Below are positions 33,974 to 43,082 of a DNA stretch of 64,000 nt, in pieces. Position 1 is the first letter of the stretch. Each line of letters opens with the position of its first letter. The DNA comes from Streptomyces sp. TRM68416 (GTDB taxonomy: Bacteria; Actinomycetota; Actinomycetes; Streptomycetales; Streptomycetaceae): positions 62,001 to 126,000 of the forward strand of contig NZ_JACVWU010000013.1 of assembly GCF_014596915.1 (NCBI RefSeq). Reading direction: 5' to 3'. Under the pieces are notes generated by a model. The model was not told where the DNA came from, did not search any database, and worked only from the letters and a program-made list of their open reading frames with translations. The position numbers and the translations under genes are program-made.

Positions 33974-34690
33974 ATGACGACCGAGGCCGGGCAGCTGACC
34001 CTCACCATCGACGAGCTCGCCGCGCGCGCGGGTGTCACCGTCCGCACGGTGCGGTTCTACGGCACCAAGGGCCTGCTGCCGCCGCCGGTCATCGGCCCGC
34101 GCCGGGTGGGCCACTACGGCAGGGAGCACCTGGGGCGGCTGGCGCTGATCGAGGAACTCCAGCAGCAGGGGATGACGCTGGCCGCGATCGAGCGGTACGT
34201 GCAGCAGCTGCCGCCGGACCTGAGCGCGCAGGACCTCGCCATCCACCGGGCGGTGGTCGCCTCCTGGGCGCCGGACACCGTGGAGACCGTGCCCCGGGCG
34301 GAACTGGAGCGGCGGGCCGGGCGGGAGCTGGGCGACGAGGACGTGGAGCGGCTCGCCGCGATGGGGGTGATCGAGCCGGACGGCACCGCGTTCCGGGTGG
34401 ACACGGGCCTGCTCCGGCTCGGCGTGCGGCTGCTGGACGTACCCCTGTCGCAGGAGGCGATCCTCAAGGCGCGGGGCGTCCTCATGGAGCACTCCCGCGC
34501 CGCGGCCCACGAGCTGTCGCAGCTGTTCCGCGGCGAGGTGTCCCAACGCGCCGCACAGGACGTGAAGTCGCTCTCCGCGGACATGCAACCGCTGGTGGTG
34601 CAGGCGCTGTTGACGACCTTTCAGCGCTCGCTCCGGGAGGAGCTGCGGGAGTGGCTGAGCGACGGGCACGGGCCGACGGGTCAGAGGTAG
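33974..34690 (+). CDS. MerR family transcriptional regulator
   Basis: Regulator of 238 residues. The N-terminal winged helix LTIDELAARAGVTVRTVRFY and the following GTKGLLPPPVIGPRRVGHYG are diagnostic. A coiled dimerisation helix follows (LALIEELQQQGMTLAAIERY). The C-terminal 140 residues, with no cysteines, form a ligand-binding or helical domain not typical of metal sensors. It probably controls its own promoter and perhaps the divergent permease. The ATG at 33974 has no ribosome site, in line with leaderless translation. Its 3' end overlaps the convergent SDR gene by 10 bases. Confidence 0.88.
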   Translation: MTTEAGQLTLTIDELAARAGVTVRTVRFYGTKGLLPPPVIGPRRVGHYGREHLGRLALIEELQQQGMTLAAIERYVQQLPPDLSAQDLAIHRAVVASWAPDTVETVPRAELERRAGRELGDEDVERLAAMGVIEPDGTAFRVDTGLLRLGVRLLDVPLSQEAILKARGVLMEHSRAAAHELSQLFRGEVSQRAAQDVKSLSADMQPLVVQALLTTFQRSLREELREWLSDGHGPTGQR

Positions 34691-35406
34691 GTGGATCCGC
34701 CTGACACGTTGAGCGTCTGGCCGGTGAGGAAGTCGCTTCCCTCGTCGACGACATAGAGCAGGGTGGAGACGAGGTCGGGCGGCTCCGGGGTGCGCCGGAC
34801 CGCCTGCCCTGCGCGGACGTCCTCGAAGCCGCCGTCCGCGCCGGACGTCCGCTCGGTCGTGGGCGTGCGGACCATGCCGGGTGCGATCGCGTTGGCGGTG
34901 ATGCCGTAGGGCGCGAGGGCGCCGGCCAGGGCCCGGGTGAAGCCGATCAGGCCCGCCTTGGAGGCGATGTACGGGACCATCGTGGGCGGCGCGCTGAACA
35001 CGGCCGCCGAGGCGATGTTGACGATGCGGCCCCAGCCGGCCGCCTTCAGGTACGGCAGCGCTGCCCTGGTCACCAGGAACGGCGCCTCCAGGTTGACGCG
35101 CATGATCCGGCGCCAGTCCTCGGCCGTCGTCTCCTCGAAGGGCTTCGCCGGGTAGATGCCCGCGTTGTTGACGACGACGTGCAGCGTGCCGAACCGGTCG
35201 ATGAGCCGCTCAAGACCCTCCCCTATCTGCGTCTCGTCGGTGACGTCGCCGACGAGTTCCACGTAGTCGAGGATCTTCGCGGCGGTCTCGGGCTGCGGGG
35301 CCAGGTCGAGGCCCGCGACCCGGTACCCGCGTGCGGCGAGCGCCACGGCGAACTCCTGTCCCAGGCCCTGTGCCGCTCCGGTCACCAGCGCGGTACGCGT
35401 CTCCAT
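34681..35406 (-). CDS. Short-chain dehydrogenase/reductase
   Basis: Classical SDR of 241 residues. METRTALVTGAAQGLGQEFA contains the TGxxxGxG motif, VVNNAGIYPAKP the NNAG motif, and the catalytic triad lies in NIASAAVF and VPYIASKAG. D38 after the second strand suggests NAD rather than NADP. The C-terminus (LTGQTLNVSGGSTYL) is typical of FabG-like and sugar-alcohol dehydrogenases. The substrate is unknown. It converges on and overlaps the MerR gene by 10 bases. Confidence 0.88.
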   Translation of the reverse strand: METRTALVTGAAQGLGQEFAVALAARGYRVAGLDLAPQPETAAKILDYVELVGDVTDETQIGEGLERLIDRFGTLHVVVNNAGIYPAKPFEETTAEDWRRIMRVNLEAPFLVTRAALPYLKAAGWGRIVNIASAAVFSAPPTMVPYIASKAGLIGFTRALAGALAPYGITANAIAPGMVRTPTTERTSGADGGFEDVRAGQAVRRTPEPPDLVSTLLYVVDEGSDFLTGQTLNVSGGSTYL

Positions 35407-35452
35407 GCAGGCGAGTGTGACGATCCGTCAGGGGGTGGGCAAGGGTGCCTTT

Positions 35453-36805
35453 TCAGCAGCGCGGGACGGGTTTGCTGTACGTCGTGTTGCTGGAATTGGA
35501 CACGTAGTAGTCCGAGACGTAGCGGCCGTTGTCCAGCCGGTTCCAGACCTTGGTGGTGCCGACCGTCGTACCGGCGCGCTGGCAGGTGACCCAGGCCAGG
35601 GCGCCGTTGGGCGAGGTGCCCACGGCGGGGTAGCCGGAGCCCGGTCCGCTGCGCTCGGTCAGGCCGCCGGTGGCGGTCACCTGGTACGGGTACGTGCAGC
35701 GGGGCAGGGGTGAGCTGTAACCGGTGCCGGACGGGGTGCTGACGTAGTAGTCGGAGACGTAGCTGCCGTTGCTGAGCTTGTCCCAGACGGACGTGGTGCC
35801 GACCTTGGATCCCGGTGTCTGGCAGACGACCTTCAGGGACGCGCCGGGGGCGTACGTGGCGGCGACGGGGTAGCTCGTCGAGGGGCCGGTGCGGGCGTTG
35901 AGCGGGGTCGTGCTCGTGACCTTGTACGGGTGGGCGACCGTGGCGACGGGGGCGTCCAGGCGGTCGTTGTCGATGTTCAGGGTGACGCCGCCGTACGTCT
36001 CGTTGTGGCTGCCGCGGTACTGCTTGGCTCGTTGGTGGACGGCCCACTTGGAGTCGGCGATGCCGGTCCAGCCCTTGAGGGAGTCGACGCCGTCGTAGCG
36101 GGCGATCCACAGGGCGTCGGGGCGGGCGTACGTCGTCGAGGTGTAGACGTCGGAGAGTTGCTTGGCGCCGAGGTTGAGGTTCATGTAGACGCCGGAGACG
36201 TAGCCGCGGCGGTGGAGTTCCTTGGTCCAGGCCGAGACGTAGTTCAGTACGGCGGTGCGGCAGACGGTGTCGGTCTGGGAGTAGTGCTCGATGTCGTTGT
36301 AGAGGGCGCTGCCGGGGAGCATGCCGAGGCCCTTGGCCGCGGTGATCGCCTCACCGGCCGCGGCCGTGCCCTGGGAGCGGGCCGTGGCGGGGGTCTTGCT
36401 GATCTTGGCGTCGGAGGGGCGGGCGCCGCAGGGGGGTTGCAGGCCCTTGTGGATCGGCAGCAGGCGCCATTTCAGCCGGGAGACGGAGGCTGCCCAGGGG
36501 GCGGTCAACTCCGGTTGGGCGCAGGTGCGGTTGATGCCCGAGACGTAGACGCCGAGGGCGCGGTACGGGGAGGCGTTCCAGGCCTTGACGGAGGCGAGGG
36601 GTGGGGCGGTGCAGGTGTCGAAGGCGAGGCCGGAGTAGCGGGTGGCGGTGGCGCCGGTGGGATAGCCGATGGGGGTGGCCGGTTCGGCGGTGGCGGTGGG
36701 GGCGAGGGTGAGGGTGGCGGTGGTGAGGAGGGTGGCGGCGGAGGCCAGGACGAGGAGTCTTCGGGTGGTGGGGTGTGGGTGCGGGTGTGGGTGCGGGTAC
36801 GGCAT
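35453..36805 (-). CDS. Secreted DUF1906 glycoside-hydrolase-like protein with SH3-like repeats
   Basis: Precursor of 450 residues. The N-terminus MPYPHPHPHPHPTTRRLLVL has an unusual His-Pro run before a possible twin-arginine signal. The catalytic-like domain spans about residues 55-280, opening at TRYSGLAFDTCTAPPLASVK, with LYNDIEHYSQTD and GVYMNLN as barrel motifs similar to GH25-like DUF1906 enzymes. Two SH3-like repeats follow, each ending in VSDYYVS (around NGSYVSDYYVSTP and NGRYVSDYYVSNS). It probably binds or cleaves cell wall. The ATG at 36805 has AGGGGGC four bases upstream. Confidence 0.85.
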   Translation of the reverse strand: MPYPHPHPHPHPTTRRLLVLASAATLLTTATLTLAPTATAEPATPIGYPTGATATRYSGLAFDTCTAPPLASVKAWNASPYRALGVYVSGINRTCAQPELTAPWAASVSRLKWRLLPIHKGLQPPCGARPSDAKISKTPATARSQGTAAAGEAITAAKGLGMLPGSALYNDIEHYSQTDTVCRTAVLNYVSAWTKELHRRGYVSGVYMNLNLGAKQLSDVYTSTTYARPDALWIARYDGVDSLKGWTGIADSKWAVHQRAKQYRGSHNETYGGVTLNIDNDRLDAPVATVAHPYKVTSTTPLNARTGPSTSYPVAATYAPGASLKVVCQTPGSKVGTTSVWDKLSNGSYVSDYYVSTPSGTGYSSPLPRCTYPYQVTATGGLTERSGPGSGYPAVGTSPNGALAWVTCQRAGTTVGTTKVWNRLDNGRYVSDYYVSNSSNTTYSKPVPRC

Positions 36806-36948
36806 GGCAGCCCCCTGGCGAAGCGGTGGTTGTCCGTCAGGTTCGGGGTGGGTTCCCGCTGCGGGCAAGGGGCCGACCGGCCCAAGGTGGTTGGGTGGCG
36901 GGCGGCGAGAGTTCTTCGCCCCCGCCGCCCCTACCCGTCCCATCCCCA

Positions 36949-37170
36949 GGGGCTCCGCCCCTTCGACCCCGCCAGGGGGCTCCGCCCCCAGGACCCCCGC
37001 GGGGCTCCGCCCCTGCACCCCGCCGGGGCTCCGCCCCTGGACCCCGCGCGGGGCCTCGCCCCTGCACCCCGCCGGGGCTCCGCCCCTGGACCCCGCGCGG
37101 GGCTGCGCCCCCTGTACCCACGCAGGGCTCCGCCCCAGCACCCCGCCGGGGCTTCGCCCCTGGACCCCCG
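36949..37170 (+). repeat. Nine degenerate tandem units of a GGGGCTCCGCCCC hairpin
   Basis: About nine imperfect units of roughly 25 bp, each made of GGGGCTCCGCCCC followed by TGxACCCCGC. Each unit can fold into its own short stem. The array fills most of the gap between the DUF1906 and FadB genes and lacks a gene. Such GC-rich hairpin arrays are common in Streptomyces intergenic DNA, in my recollection. Confidence 0.85.
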
Positions 37171-37184
37171 TTCGGCCTGAACGG

Positions 37185-37213
37185 CCTCGTCCTCAAACGC
37201 CGGACGGGCTGGA
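37185..37213 (+). repeat. Copy of a frequent Streptomyces intergenic motif
   Basis: CCTCGTCCTCAAACGCCGGA followed by CGGGCTGGA lies directly after the hairpin array. I recognise this string as very common between genes in Streptomyces. It is 38 bases downstream of the FadB stop in the minus direction. Confidence 0.5.
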
Positions 37214-37250
37214 CATGACGACCGGCGCCGACAAAGGCCCCGCCAGGGCG

Positions 37251-39419
37251 TTACGCGTCCGTGAAGTGTTCGCCGTTTTCTGCCTTCTGTACCAGCAGGG
37301 GCGGCGGGGTGAAGCGGGTGCCGTAGCGGGTGGTGAGTTCTTGGGCTCGGGATACGAAGCCGGGGAGGCCGCCCTCGTAGCCGTTGATGTACTGGAGGAC
37401 GCCGCCGGTCCAGCCGGGGAAGCCGATGCCGAAGAGGGAGCCGATGTTGGCGTCGGCGACGGAGGTCAGGACGCCCTCCTCCAGGAGGCGGACGGTGTCG
37501 AGGGCCTCGGCGAAGAGCATGCGTTCCTGCATGTCCTTGAAGGGGATCTCGGCGTCCGGGCGTGTGAAGTGCTCGCGCAGGCCCGGCCACAGGCCGATGC
37601 GCTTGCCGGTGTCGTCGTAGTCGTAGAAGCCCGCTCCCCCGCTGCGGCCGGTCCGGCCGAACTCGTCGACCATGCGGTCGATGACGGCCTCCGCCGGGTG
37701 CTCCTGCCAGGTGCCGCCCGCCTCCTCGACGGCCCGACGGGTCTCGGTGCGGATCTTGCGCGGGAGGGTGAGCGTCAACTCGTCCATCAGGGAGAGGACC
37801 TTGGCGGGGTAGCCCGCCTGGGCCGCCGCCTGTTCGACCGACGCGGGTTCCACGCCCTCGCCGACCATCGCCACGCCCTCGTTGATGAAGTGGCCGATGA
37901 CCCGGGAGGTGAAGAAGCCGCGGGAGTCGTTCACCACGATCGGGGTCTTCTTGATCTGGCGGACCAGGTCGAAGGCCCTCGCCAGTGCCTCCTCCCCCGT
38001 CCGCTCGCCCTTGATGATCTCCACGAGCGGCATCTTGTCGACCGGTGAGAAGAAGTGCAGGCCGATGAAGTCCGCCTGGCGCTCGACTCCTTCGGCGAGG
38101 GCGGTGATGGGGAGGGTGGAGGTGTTGGAGCACAGCAGCGCGTCCGGCTCGACGATGTGCTGGATCTCCTGGAAGACCTTGTGCTTCAGCTCCGGGTTCT
38201 CGAAGACCGCCTCGATCACCGCGTCGCAGCCCGCGAGTTCGGCAGGGTCGGCGGTCGGGGTGATGCGGGCGAGCAGGGCGTCCGCCTTCTCCTGCGTCGT
38301 ACGGCCCCGGCTCACCGCCTTCGCGCAGAGCTTCTCGGAGTACGCCTTGCCCTTGGCGGCGGCTTCCGGGGACACGTCCTTCAGGACGACGTCGATGCCC
38401 GCGCGGGCGCACGAGTAGGCGATGCCCGCGCCCATCATTCCGGCGCCGAGGACGGCGACCTTGCGGACCGGGCGCGGTTCGATGCCCTTGGGGCGGTTGG
38501 CGCCGGAGTTGACGGCCTGGAGGTCGAAGAAGAACGCCTGGATCATGTTCTTCGAGGTCTGTCCGGCGGCGAGTTCGACGAAGTAGCGCGCCTCGATGAC
38601 CTGGGCCGTCTCGAAGTCGACCTGGGCGCCCTCGACCGCCGCCGCGAGGATGTTGCGCGGGGCGGGGTAGGGGGCGCCGTTGGTCTGCTTGCGCAGGGTG
38701 GCCGGGAAGGCGGGCAGGTTGGCCGCGAACTTGGGGTGGGCGGGGGTGCCGCCGGGGATGCGGTAGCCGGGCTTGTCCCAGGGCTGGTGCGACTCGGGGT
38801 TGGCCTCGATGAAGGCGCGGGCCTTGGCGAGCATTTCCTCGCGGGTGACGGCCACGTCGTCTACCAGGCCGTTCTGGAGGGCGCGCTGCGGGCTGTACTG
38901 GGTGCCCTGGAGGAGGACCTTCAGCAGCGCGTCGGCGATGCCGAGGAGGCGGACGGTGCGGACCACACCGCCGCCGCCCGGCAGCAGGCCGAGCGTGACC
39001 TCGGGGCAGCCGATCTTCGAGCCGGGTGCGTCGAGGGCGATGCGGTGGTGGCAGGCCAGGGCGATCTCGTAACCGCCGCCCAGGGCCGCGCCGTTCATGG
39101 CCGCGACGACCGGCTTGCCGAGGGTCTCGATGCGGCGCAGGTTCCGCTTGATCGCCAGGCCGCCGTCGAACAGCTCCTGCGCGGTCTCGGGCGTGACCCG
39201 GATCAGGTCGCGCAGGTCGCCGCCGGCGAAGAAGGTCTTCTTGGCGGAGGTGATGATGACGCCGCGGATGGTGTCCTTCTCGGCCTCCAGGCGGTCGGTG
39301 ACCGTCGCGAGGGAGTCGCGGAAGGCCTGGTTCATGGTGTTGGCGGACTGGTCGGGGTCGTCGATGACGAGGGTGACGACGCCGGTGCGGTCCTGTTCCC
39401 AGCGGATGGTGGTGGTCAT
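37251..39419 (-). CDS. FadB-type multifunctional fatty-acid oxidation protein
   Basis: Fusion of enoyl-CoA hydratase and 3-hydroxyacyl-CoA dehydrogenase, 722 residues. The hydratase part has FFAGGDLRDLIR, ALGGGYEIALACHHRIALDA and IGCPEVTLGLLPGGGG, so both catalytic glutamates are present. The dehydrogenase part has VAVLGAGMMGAGIAYSCARA as the NAD motif and IGLHFFSPVDKMPLVEIIKG as the active-site histidine region. It carries out two steps of beta-oxidation. The ATG at 39419 has GGAG about nine bases upstream. The reading frame stays open upstream into the thiolase gene, but that is not coding. Last gene of a four-gene operon. Confidence 0.92.
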   Translation of the reverse strand: MTTTIRWEQDRTGVVTLVIDDPDQSANTMNQAFRDSLATVTDRLEAEKDTIRGVIITSAKKTFFAGGDLRDLIRVTPETAQELFDGGLAIKRNLRRIETLGKPVVAAMNGAALGGGYEIALACHHRIALDAPGSKIGCPEVTLGLLPGGGGVVRTVRLLGIADALLKVLLQGTQYSPQRALQNGLVDDVAVTREEMLAKARAFIEANPESHQPWDKPGYRIPGGTPAHPKFAANLPAFPATLRKQTNGAPYPAPRNILAAAVEGAQVDFETAQVIEARYFVELAAGQTSKNMIQAFFFDLQAVNSGANRPKGIEPRPVRKVAVLGAGMMGAGIAYSCARAGIDVVLKDVSPEAAAKGKAYSEKLCAKAVSRGRTTQEKADALLARITPTADPAELAGCDAVIEAVFENPELKHKVFQEIQHIVEPDALLCSNTSTLPITALAEGVERQADFIGLHFFSPVDKMPLVEIIKGERTGEEALARAFDLVRQIKKTPIVVNDSRGFFTSRVIGHFINEGVAMVGEGVEPASVEQAAAQAGYPAKVLSLMDELTLTLPRKIRTETRRAVEEAGGTWQEHPAEAVIDRMVDEFGRTGRSGGAGFYDYDDTGKRIGLWPGLREHFTRPDAEIPFKDMQERMLFAEALDTVRLLEEGVLTSVADANIGSLFGIGFPGWTGGVLQYINGYEGGLPGFVSRAQELTTRYGTRFTPPPLLVQKAENGEHFTDA

Positions 39420-39460
39420 GAGGGGGTCTCCGTTGAAGTCTCGTGGGGCCGCTGGGGTGT

Positions 39461-40675
39461 TCAGACGCGTTCGACGATCGTGGCGATGCCCATGCCGCCG
39501 CCGACACACAGGGTGGCGAGGCCGTAGCGCTTGTCCTGGCGCTCCAGTTCGTCGACGAGCGTGCCGAGGATGATCGCGCCGGTGGCGCCGAGGGGGTGGC
39601 CGAGGGCGATGGCGCCGCCGTTGACGTTGACCTTGTCCAGGGACAGGCCCATGTCCTTCACGAAGCGCAGGACGACGGCCGCGAACGCCTCGTTGATCTC
39701 GACGAGGTCGATGTCGTCGATGGTCAGCCCGGCCTTGGCGAGGGCCTTGCGGGTGGCGGGCGCGGGGCCGGTGAGCATGATGGTGGGCTCGGACCCGGAG
39801 ACGGCCGCGGAGACGATCCGCGCGCGCGGGGTGAGGCCGTGGCGCTCGCCGACCTCCTTGGAGCCGATGGCGACCAGGGAGGCGCCGTCGACGATGCCGG
39901 AGGAGTTGCCCGCGTGGTGGACGTGGTCGATCTTCTCGACCCAGTGGTACTTCTGCAGCGCGACGGCGTCGAAGCCGCCCAGGTCGCCGATGTCCGCGAA
40001 GGACGGCTTGAGCTTGGCGAGCGAGTCGGCGGTGGTGCCGGGGCGCAGGTGCTCGTCGTGGTCGAGGACGACCAGGCCGCTGCGGTCGCGGACGGGGACG
40101 ACGGAGCGGTCGAAGCGGCCCTCCTTCCACGCCGCGGCCGCCCGCTCCTGGGAGAGGGCCGCGTACTCGTCGACGTCCCGCCGGGAGAACCCCTCGATGG
40201 TGGCGATGAGGTCGGCGCCGATGCCCTGCGGCACGAAGTTGACCGCGAGGTTGGTCATCGGGTCGTTGAACCAGGCGCCGCCGTCCGAGGCCATCGGCAC
40301 CCGGGACATGGACTCCACGCCGCCCGCGAGGACCAGGTCCTCCCAGCCCGAACGCACCTTCATGGCGGCCATGTTGACCGCTTCGAGGCCCGACGCACAG
40401 AAGCGGTTCTCCTGTACGCCGGCCACCGTGTCCGGCAGTCCGGCGGCCACGGCGGCGATGCGGGCGATGTCGGAGCCCTGGTCGCCGACCGGGCCGACGA
40501 CGCCGAGCACGATGTCGTCGATCGCGGCCGGGTCGAGGCCCGGGAAGCGGTCGCGGAGTTCGTGGATCAGCCCCACGACCAGGTCGATGGGCTTGGTGCC
40601 GTGCAGGGCGCCGTTCGCCTTGCCGCGGCCGCGCGGGGTGCGGATCGCGTCGTACACGTACGCTTCGGTGCTCAC
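39461..40675 (-). CDS. Acetyl-CoA acetyltransferase (thiolase, FadA-type)
   Basis: Thiolase of 404 residues. It starts with AYVYDAIRTPRGRGKANGAL. The active-site cysteines are in QENRFCASGLEAVN and TLCVGGGMG, and the histidine is in GGAIALGHPLGATGA. It cleaves 3-ketoacyl-CoA to acetyl-CoA and a shorter acyl-CoA. It lies 41 bases upstream of the FadB-type gene in the operon, the standard pairing of an FadA/FadB complex. The motif RGRGKANGALH is typical of the actinobacterial FadA group. Confidence 0.92.
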   Translation of the reverse strand: MSTEAYVYDAIRTPRGRGKANGALHGTKPIDLVVGLIHELRDRFPGLDPAAIDDIVLGVVGPVGDQGSDIARIAAVAAGLPDTVAGVQENRFCASGLEAVNMAAMKVRSGWEDLVLAGGVESMSRVPMASDGGAWFNDPMTNLAVNFVPQGIGADLIATIEGFSRRDVDEYAALSQERAAAAWKEGRFDRSVVPVRDRSGLVVLDHDEHLRPGTTADSLAKLKPSFADIGDLGGFDAVALQKYHWVEKIDHVHHAGNSSGIVDGASLVAIGSKEVGERHGLTPRARIVSAAVSGSEPTIMLTGPAPATRKALAKAGLTIDDIDLVEINEAFAAVVLRFVKDMGLSLDKVNVNGGAIALGHPLGATGAIILGTLVDELERQDKRYGLATLCVGGGMGIATIVERV

Positions 40676-40715
40676 GGGGAAGCCTTTCGGTGAGGGTCGG
40701 CCGGGCGACGGTGCT

Positions 40716-41858
40716 TCAGCCCAGCAGGGAGCGGCCGATGATCTCCTTCATGATCTCGGTCGTCCCTCCGTAGATGGTCTGGATCCGGCCGTCGGTGAAG
40801 GCACGGGCGACCGGGTACTCGCTCATGTAGCCGTAGCCACCGTGCAGTTGGAGGCAGCGGTCGGCGACGCGCTTTTGCAGCTCGGTCGCCCACCACTTGG
40901 CCATGGAGGCGTGCACGGCGTCGAGTCGGCCGTCGGAGTGGTCCTCGACACAGCGGTCGAGGAAGGTGCGGGTGACGGCGCATTCGGTGGCCATCTCCGC
41001 CACCTCGAAGCGGATGTGCTGCTTGGTGGCCAGGGGCCGGCCGAAGGCCTCGCGCTGCTTGACGTATTCGGTGGTGATCTCCAGCAGGTGTTCGGCGGCG
41101 GCGATCGCGGAGACGGCGATGCTCAGGCGCTCCTGGGCGAGGTTGGTCATCAGGTGGACGAAGGCGCCGTTCGGCTCGCCGAGGAGGTTCTCCTTGGGCA
41201 CGCGGACGTCGTGGAAGAACAACTCGGCCGTGTCCTGCGCCTTCTGGCCGATCTTGTCGAGGTTGCGGCCGCGCTCGAAGCCCTCCGTGCCGCGCTCGAC
41301 GACGAGCAGGGACAGACCGTGCGCGCCGCCCTCGGGGGTCGTTCTCGCAACGACGATCACCAGGTCGGCGAGGATGCCGTTGGAGATGAACGTCTTGGAG
41401 CCGTTGAGCAGCCAGTGGTCGCCGCGGTCCTCGGCGTGGGTGCGGATGCCCTGGAGGTCGGAGCCCGCGCCGGGCTCGGTCATGGCGATGGCCGTGATCA
41501 GCGAGCCGTCGCAGAAGCCGGGCAGCCAGCGCCGCTTCTGCTCCTCGGTGGCCAGGCCGGTCAGATACGGGCCGATGATGTCGTTGTGCAGGCCGAGGGC
41601 GAGGCCGGGGGTGCCCGCGCGCGTGAACTCCTCGGCGAGTACGGCGCTGTAGCGGAAGTCGGCGGTGCCGCCACCGCCGTACTCCTCGGGCACGGCGAGG
41701 CCGAGGAGGCCCTGTTTGCCGGCCGCGCGCCAGGCCTCGCGGGAGACGATGCCGTCCTTCTCCCACTGCTCGTAGTGGGGCAGCACCTCCCGGGCGAGGA
41801 AGCCGCGCACGGTCTCGCGGAACGCGTCGTGCTCGTCGGAGAAGATCCGCCGCTTCAT
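40716..41858 (-). CDS. Acyl-CoA dehydrogenase, long-chain type
   Basis: FAD enzyme of 380 residues. It has ITAIAMTEPGAGSDLQGIRT as the FAD-binding signature and TIYGGTTEIMKEIIGRSLLG at the end. The medium-chain catalytic glutamate position (YEGT) is glycine here; the base is more likely the glutamate in NLAQERLSIAVSAIAAAEHL, as in long-chain and isovaleryl enzymes. LQLHGGYGYMSEYPVARAFT also matches the long-chain type. Its start overlaps the stop of the CaiB/racemase gene as ATGA. It begins the beta-oxidation of an acyl-CoA made available by the racemase. Confidence 0.9.
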   Translation of the reverse strand: MKRRIFSDEHDAFRETVRGFLAREVLPHYEQWEKDGIVSREAWRAAGKQGLLGLAVPEEYGGGGTADFRYSAVLAEEFTRAGTPGLALGLHNDIIGPYLTGLATEEQKRRWLPGFCDGSLITAIAMTEPGAGSDLQGIRTHAEDRGDHWLLNGSKTFISNGILADLVIVVARTTPEGGAHGLSLLVVERGTEGFERGRNLDKIGQKAQDTAELFFHDVRVPKENLLGEPNGAFVHLMTNLAQERLSIAVSAIAAAEHLLEITTEYVKQREAFGRPLATKQHIRFEVAEMATECAVTRTFLDRCVEDHSDGRLDAVHASMAKWWATELQKRVADRCLQLHGGYGYMSEYPVARAFTDGRIQTIYGGTTEIMKEIIGRSLLG

Positions 41859-42985
41859 GCAAGGCCCTTCGTCAGGTCGGGTACGTCCCAGTCGCGCGCC
41901 ACGTCGGCCGTGCCGGCGCCCGGGCGCGCGGGGCCGGAGCGGACGGTCGTGGGGGTTGCGGAGAAGCGGGGCGCCGGGGCGGGCTGGATGATGCCGTCGT
42001 GGTCGGTGAAGGTGGAGCGGGCGGCGAGGTGCGGGTGGTGCGGGGCCTCGCGCAGCGACAGGACCGGGGCCACGCAGGCGTCGGAGCCCTCGAAGACGGC
42101 CGTCCACTCGTCCTGGGTGCGGGATGCGAAGCGGGCGGCGACGGCCTCGCGCAGGTCGCCCCAGCGGGTCCAGTCCTTGCGGGCCCCGCCCTGGTCCTCG
42201 ATGCCGAGCAGGCGCAGGAACTCGTCGTAGAACCGCGCCTCCAGGGCGCCGACCGCCATGTACCTGCCGTCGGCGGTCTCGTAGGTGCCGTAGTAGGGGC
42301 AGCCGCCGTCGAGGAGGTTGGCGCCGCGCCGGTCCTGCCAGCCGCCGGCGGCGAGCATGCCGTGGATCATCGCGGAGAGGTGGGCGGTGCCGTCCACGAT
42401 GGCCGCGTCGACGACCTGGCCGGTGCCGGTCGCGCGCGCGTGGTGGAGGGCGGCGAGGACGCCGACGACGAGGTAGAGGGAGCCGCCCGCGTAGTCGCCG
42501 AGCAGGTTGGCCGGGACGGCCGGGGGCTCGTCCGGGGCGCCGATCATGCCGAGGGTGCCGGTGAGGGCGATGTAGGCGATGTCGTGGCCGGCGCGGTCGG
42601 CGAGCGGGCCGTCCTGGCCCCAGCCGGTCATGCGGCCGTAGACGAGCCGGGGGTTGCGGGCGTGGCAGGCCTCGGGGCCGACGCCGAGGCGTTCGGCGAC
42701 GCCGGGGCGGTAGCCCTCGATCAGGACGTCGGCACGGGCGGCGAGGTCGAGGACGCGCGCGGGGCCGTCGGGCGACTTCAGGTCGACGATCACCGAGCGC
42801 TTGTTGCGGTTGGTGATGTCGTACGCGGGGTCGATCGCGAGACCCGGGCCGCCGGGCCGGTCCACGCGGACGACGTCGGCGCCGAGGTCGGCGAGGAGCA
42901 TCGCGGCGAACGGGCCGGGCCCGATGCCGGCCAGCTCCACCACGCGTACGCCGGTGAGCGGGCCGTGCCCTGGCGTCTTTGCCAT
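41855..42985 (-). CDS. Alpha-methylacyl-CoA racemase-like CoA-transferase family III protein
   Basis: CaiB/BaiF-fold protein of 376 residues. Features of alpha-methylacyl-CoA racemase are LTGVRVVELAGIGPGPFAAM, the AGHDIAYIALTGTLGMIG histidine, NLLGDYAGGSLYLVVGVLAA with the catalytic aspartate, and TADGRYMAVGALEARFYDEF with the downstream glutamate. It would epimerise 2-methylacyl-CoA so that branched chains can be oxidised. It is the first gene of the operon and carries the regulatory sites upstream. A true CoA-transferase is less likely given these residues. Confidence 0.85.
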   Translation of the reverse strand: MAKTPGHGPLTGVRVVELAGIGPGPFAAMLLADLGADVVRVDRPGGPGLAIDPAYDITNRNKRSVIVDLKSPDGPARVLDLAARADVLIEGYRPGVAERLGVGPEACHARNPRLVYGRMTGWGQDGPLADRAGHDIAYIALTGTLGMIGAPDEPPAVPANLLGDYAGGSLYLVVGVLAALHHARATGTGQVVDAAIVDGTAHLSAMIHGMLAAGGWQDRRGANLLDGGCPYYGTYETADGRYMAVGALEARFYDEFLRLLGIEDQGGARKDWTRWGDLREAVAARFASRTQDEWTAVFEGSDACVAPVLSLREAPHHPHLAARSTFTDHDGIIQPAPAPRFSATPTTVRSGPARPGAGTADVARDWDVPDLTKGLA

Positions 42986-43035
42986 CCGGTCCCCAGGTTG
43001 GTGTGTGACACGACTGATGTAACACCAGCGATGCT

Positions 43036-43049
43036 AGGAACGTGTTCCA
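43036..43049. promoter_or_regulatory. KstR-like palindrome AGGAACGTGTTCCA
   Basis: The 14-mer fits TnnAACnnGTTnnA, the steroid-catabolism repressor consensus as I remember it, except for the first base. It is an inverted repeat GGAAC-GT-GTTCC. It lies 51 bases upstream of the racemase start and 135 bases upstream of the divergent reductase gene. Confidence 0.5.
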
Positions 43050-43068
43050 GTGAGCACAAGACCTGACG

Positions 43069-43082
43069 AGCAAGCGCTTAGC
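43069..43082. promoter_or_regulatory. KstR2-like palindrome AGCAAGCGCTTAGC
   Basis: The site is close to AnCAAGnnCTTGnT, the KstR2-type TetR consensus as I recall it; it departs at two positions on the right side. The inner eight bases AAGCGCTT are a perfect palindrome. It is 84 bases upstream of the racemase start. Confidence 0.4.

Noticed and set aside
36949..37170. Coding sequence across the GGGGCTCCGCCCC array
   Set aside because: The translated frames are proline-rich repeats that follow the DNA repeat, with no start context or function.
37251..40130. A 959-residue open frame spanning the FadB-type gene and the thiolase gene
   Set aside because: The N-terminal part lies antisense-in-frame to the thiolase coding sequence and has no matching motifs; the thiolase frame carries the real ones. 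The FadB start at 39419 has a ribosome site.
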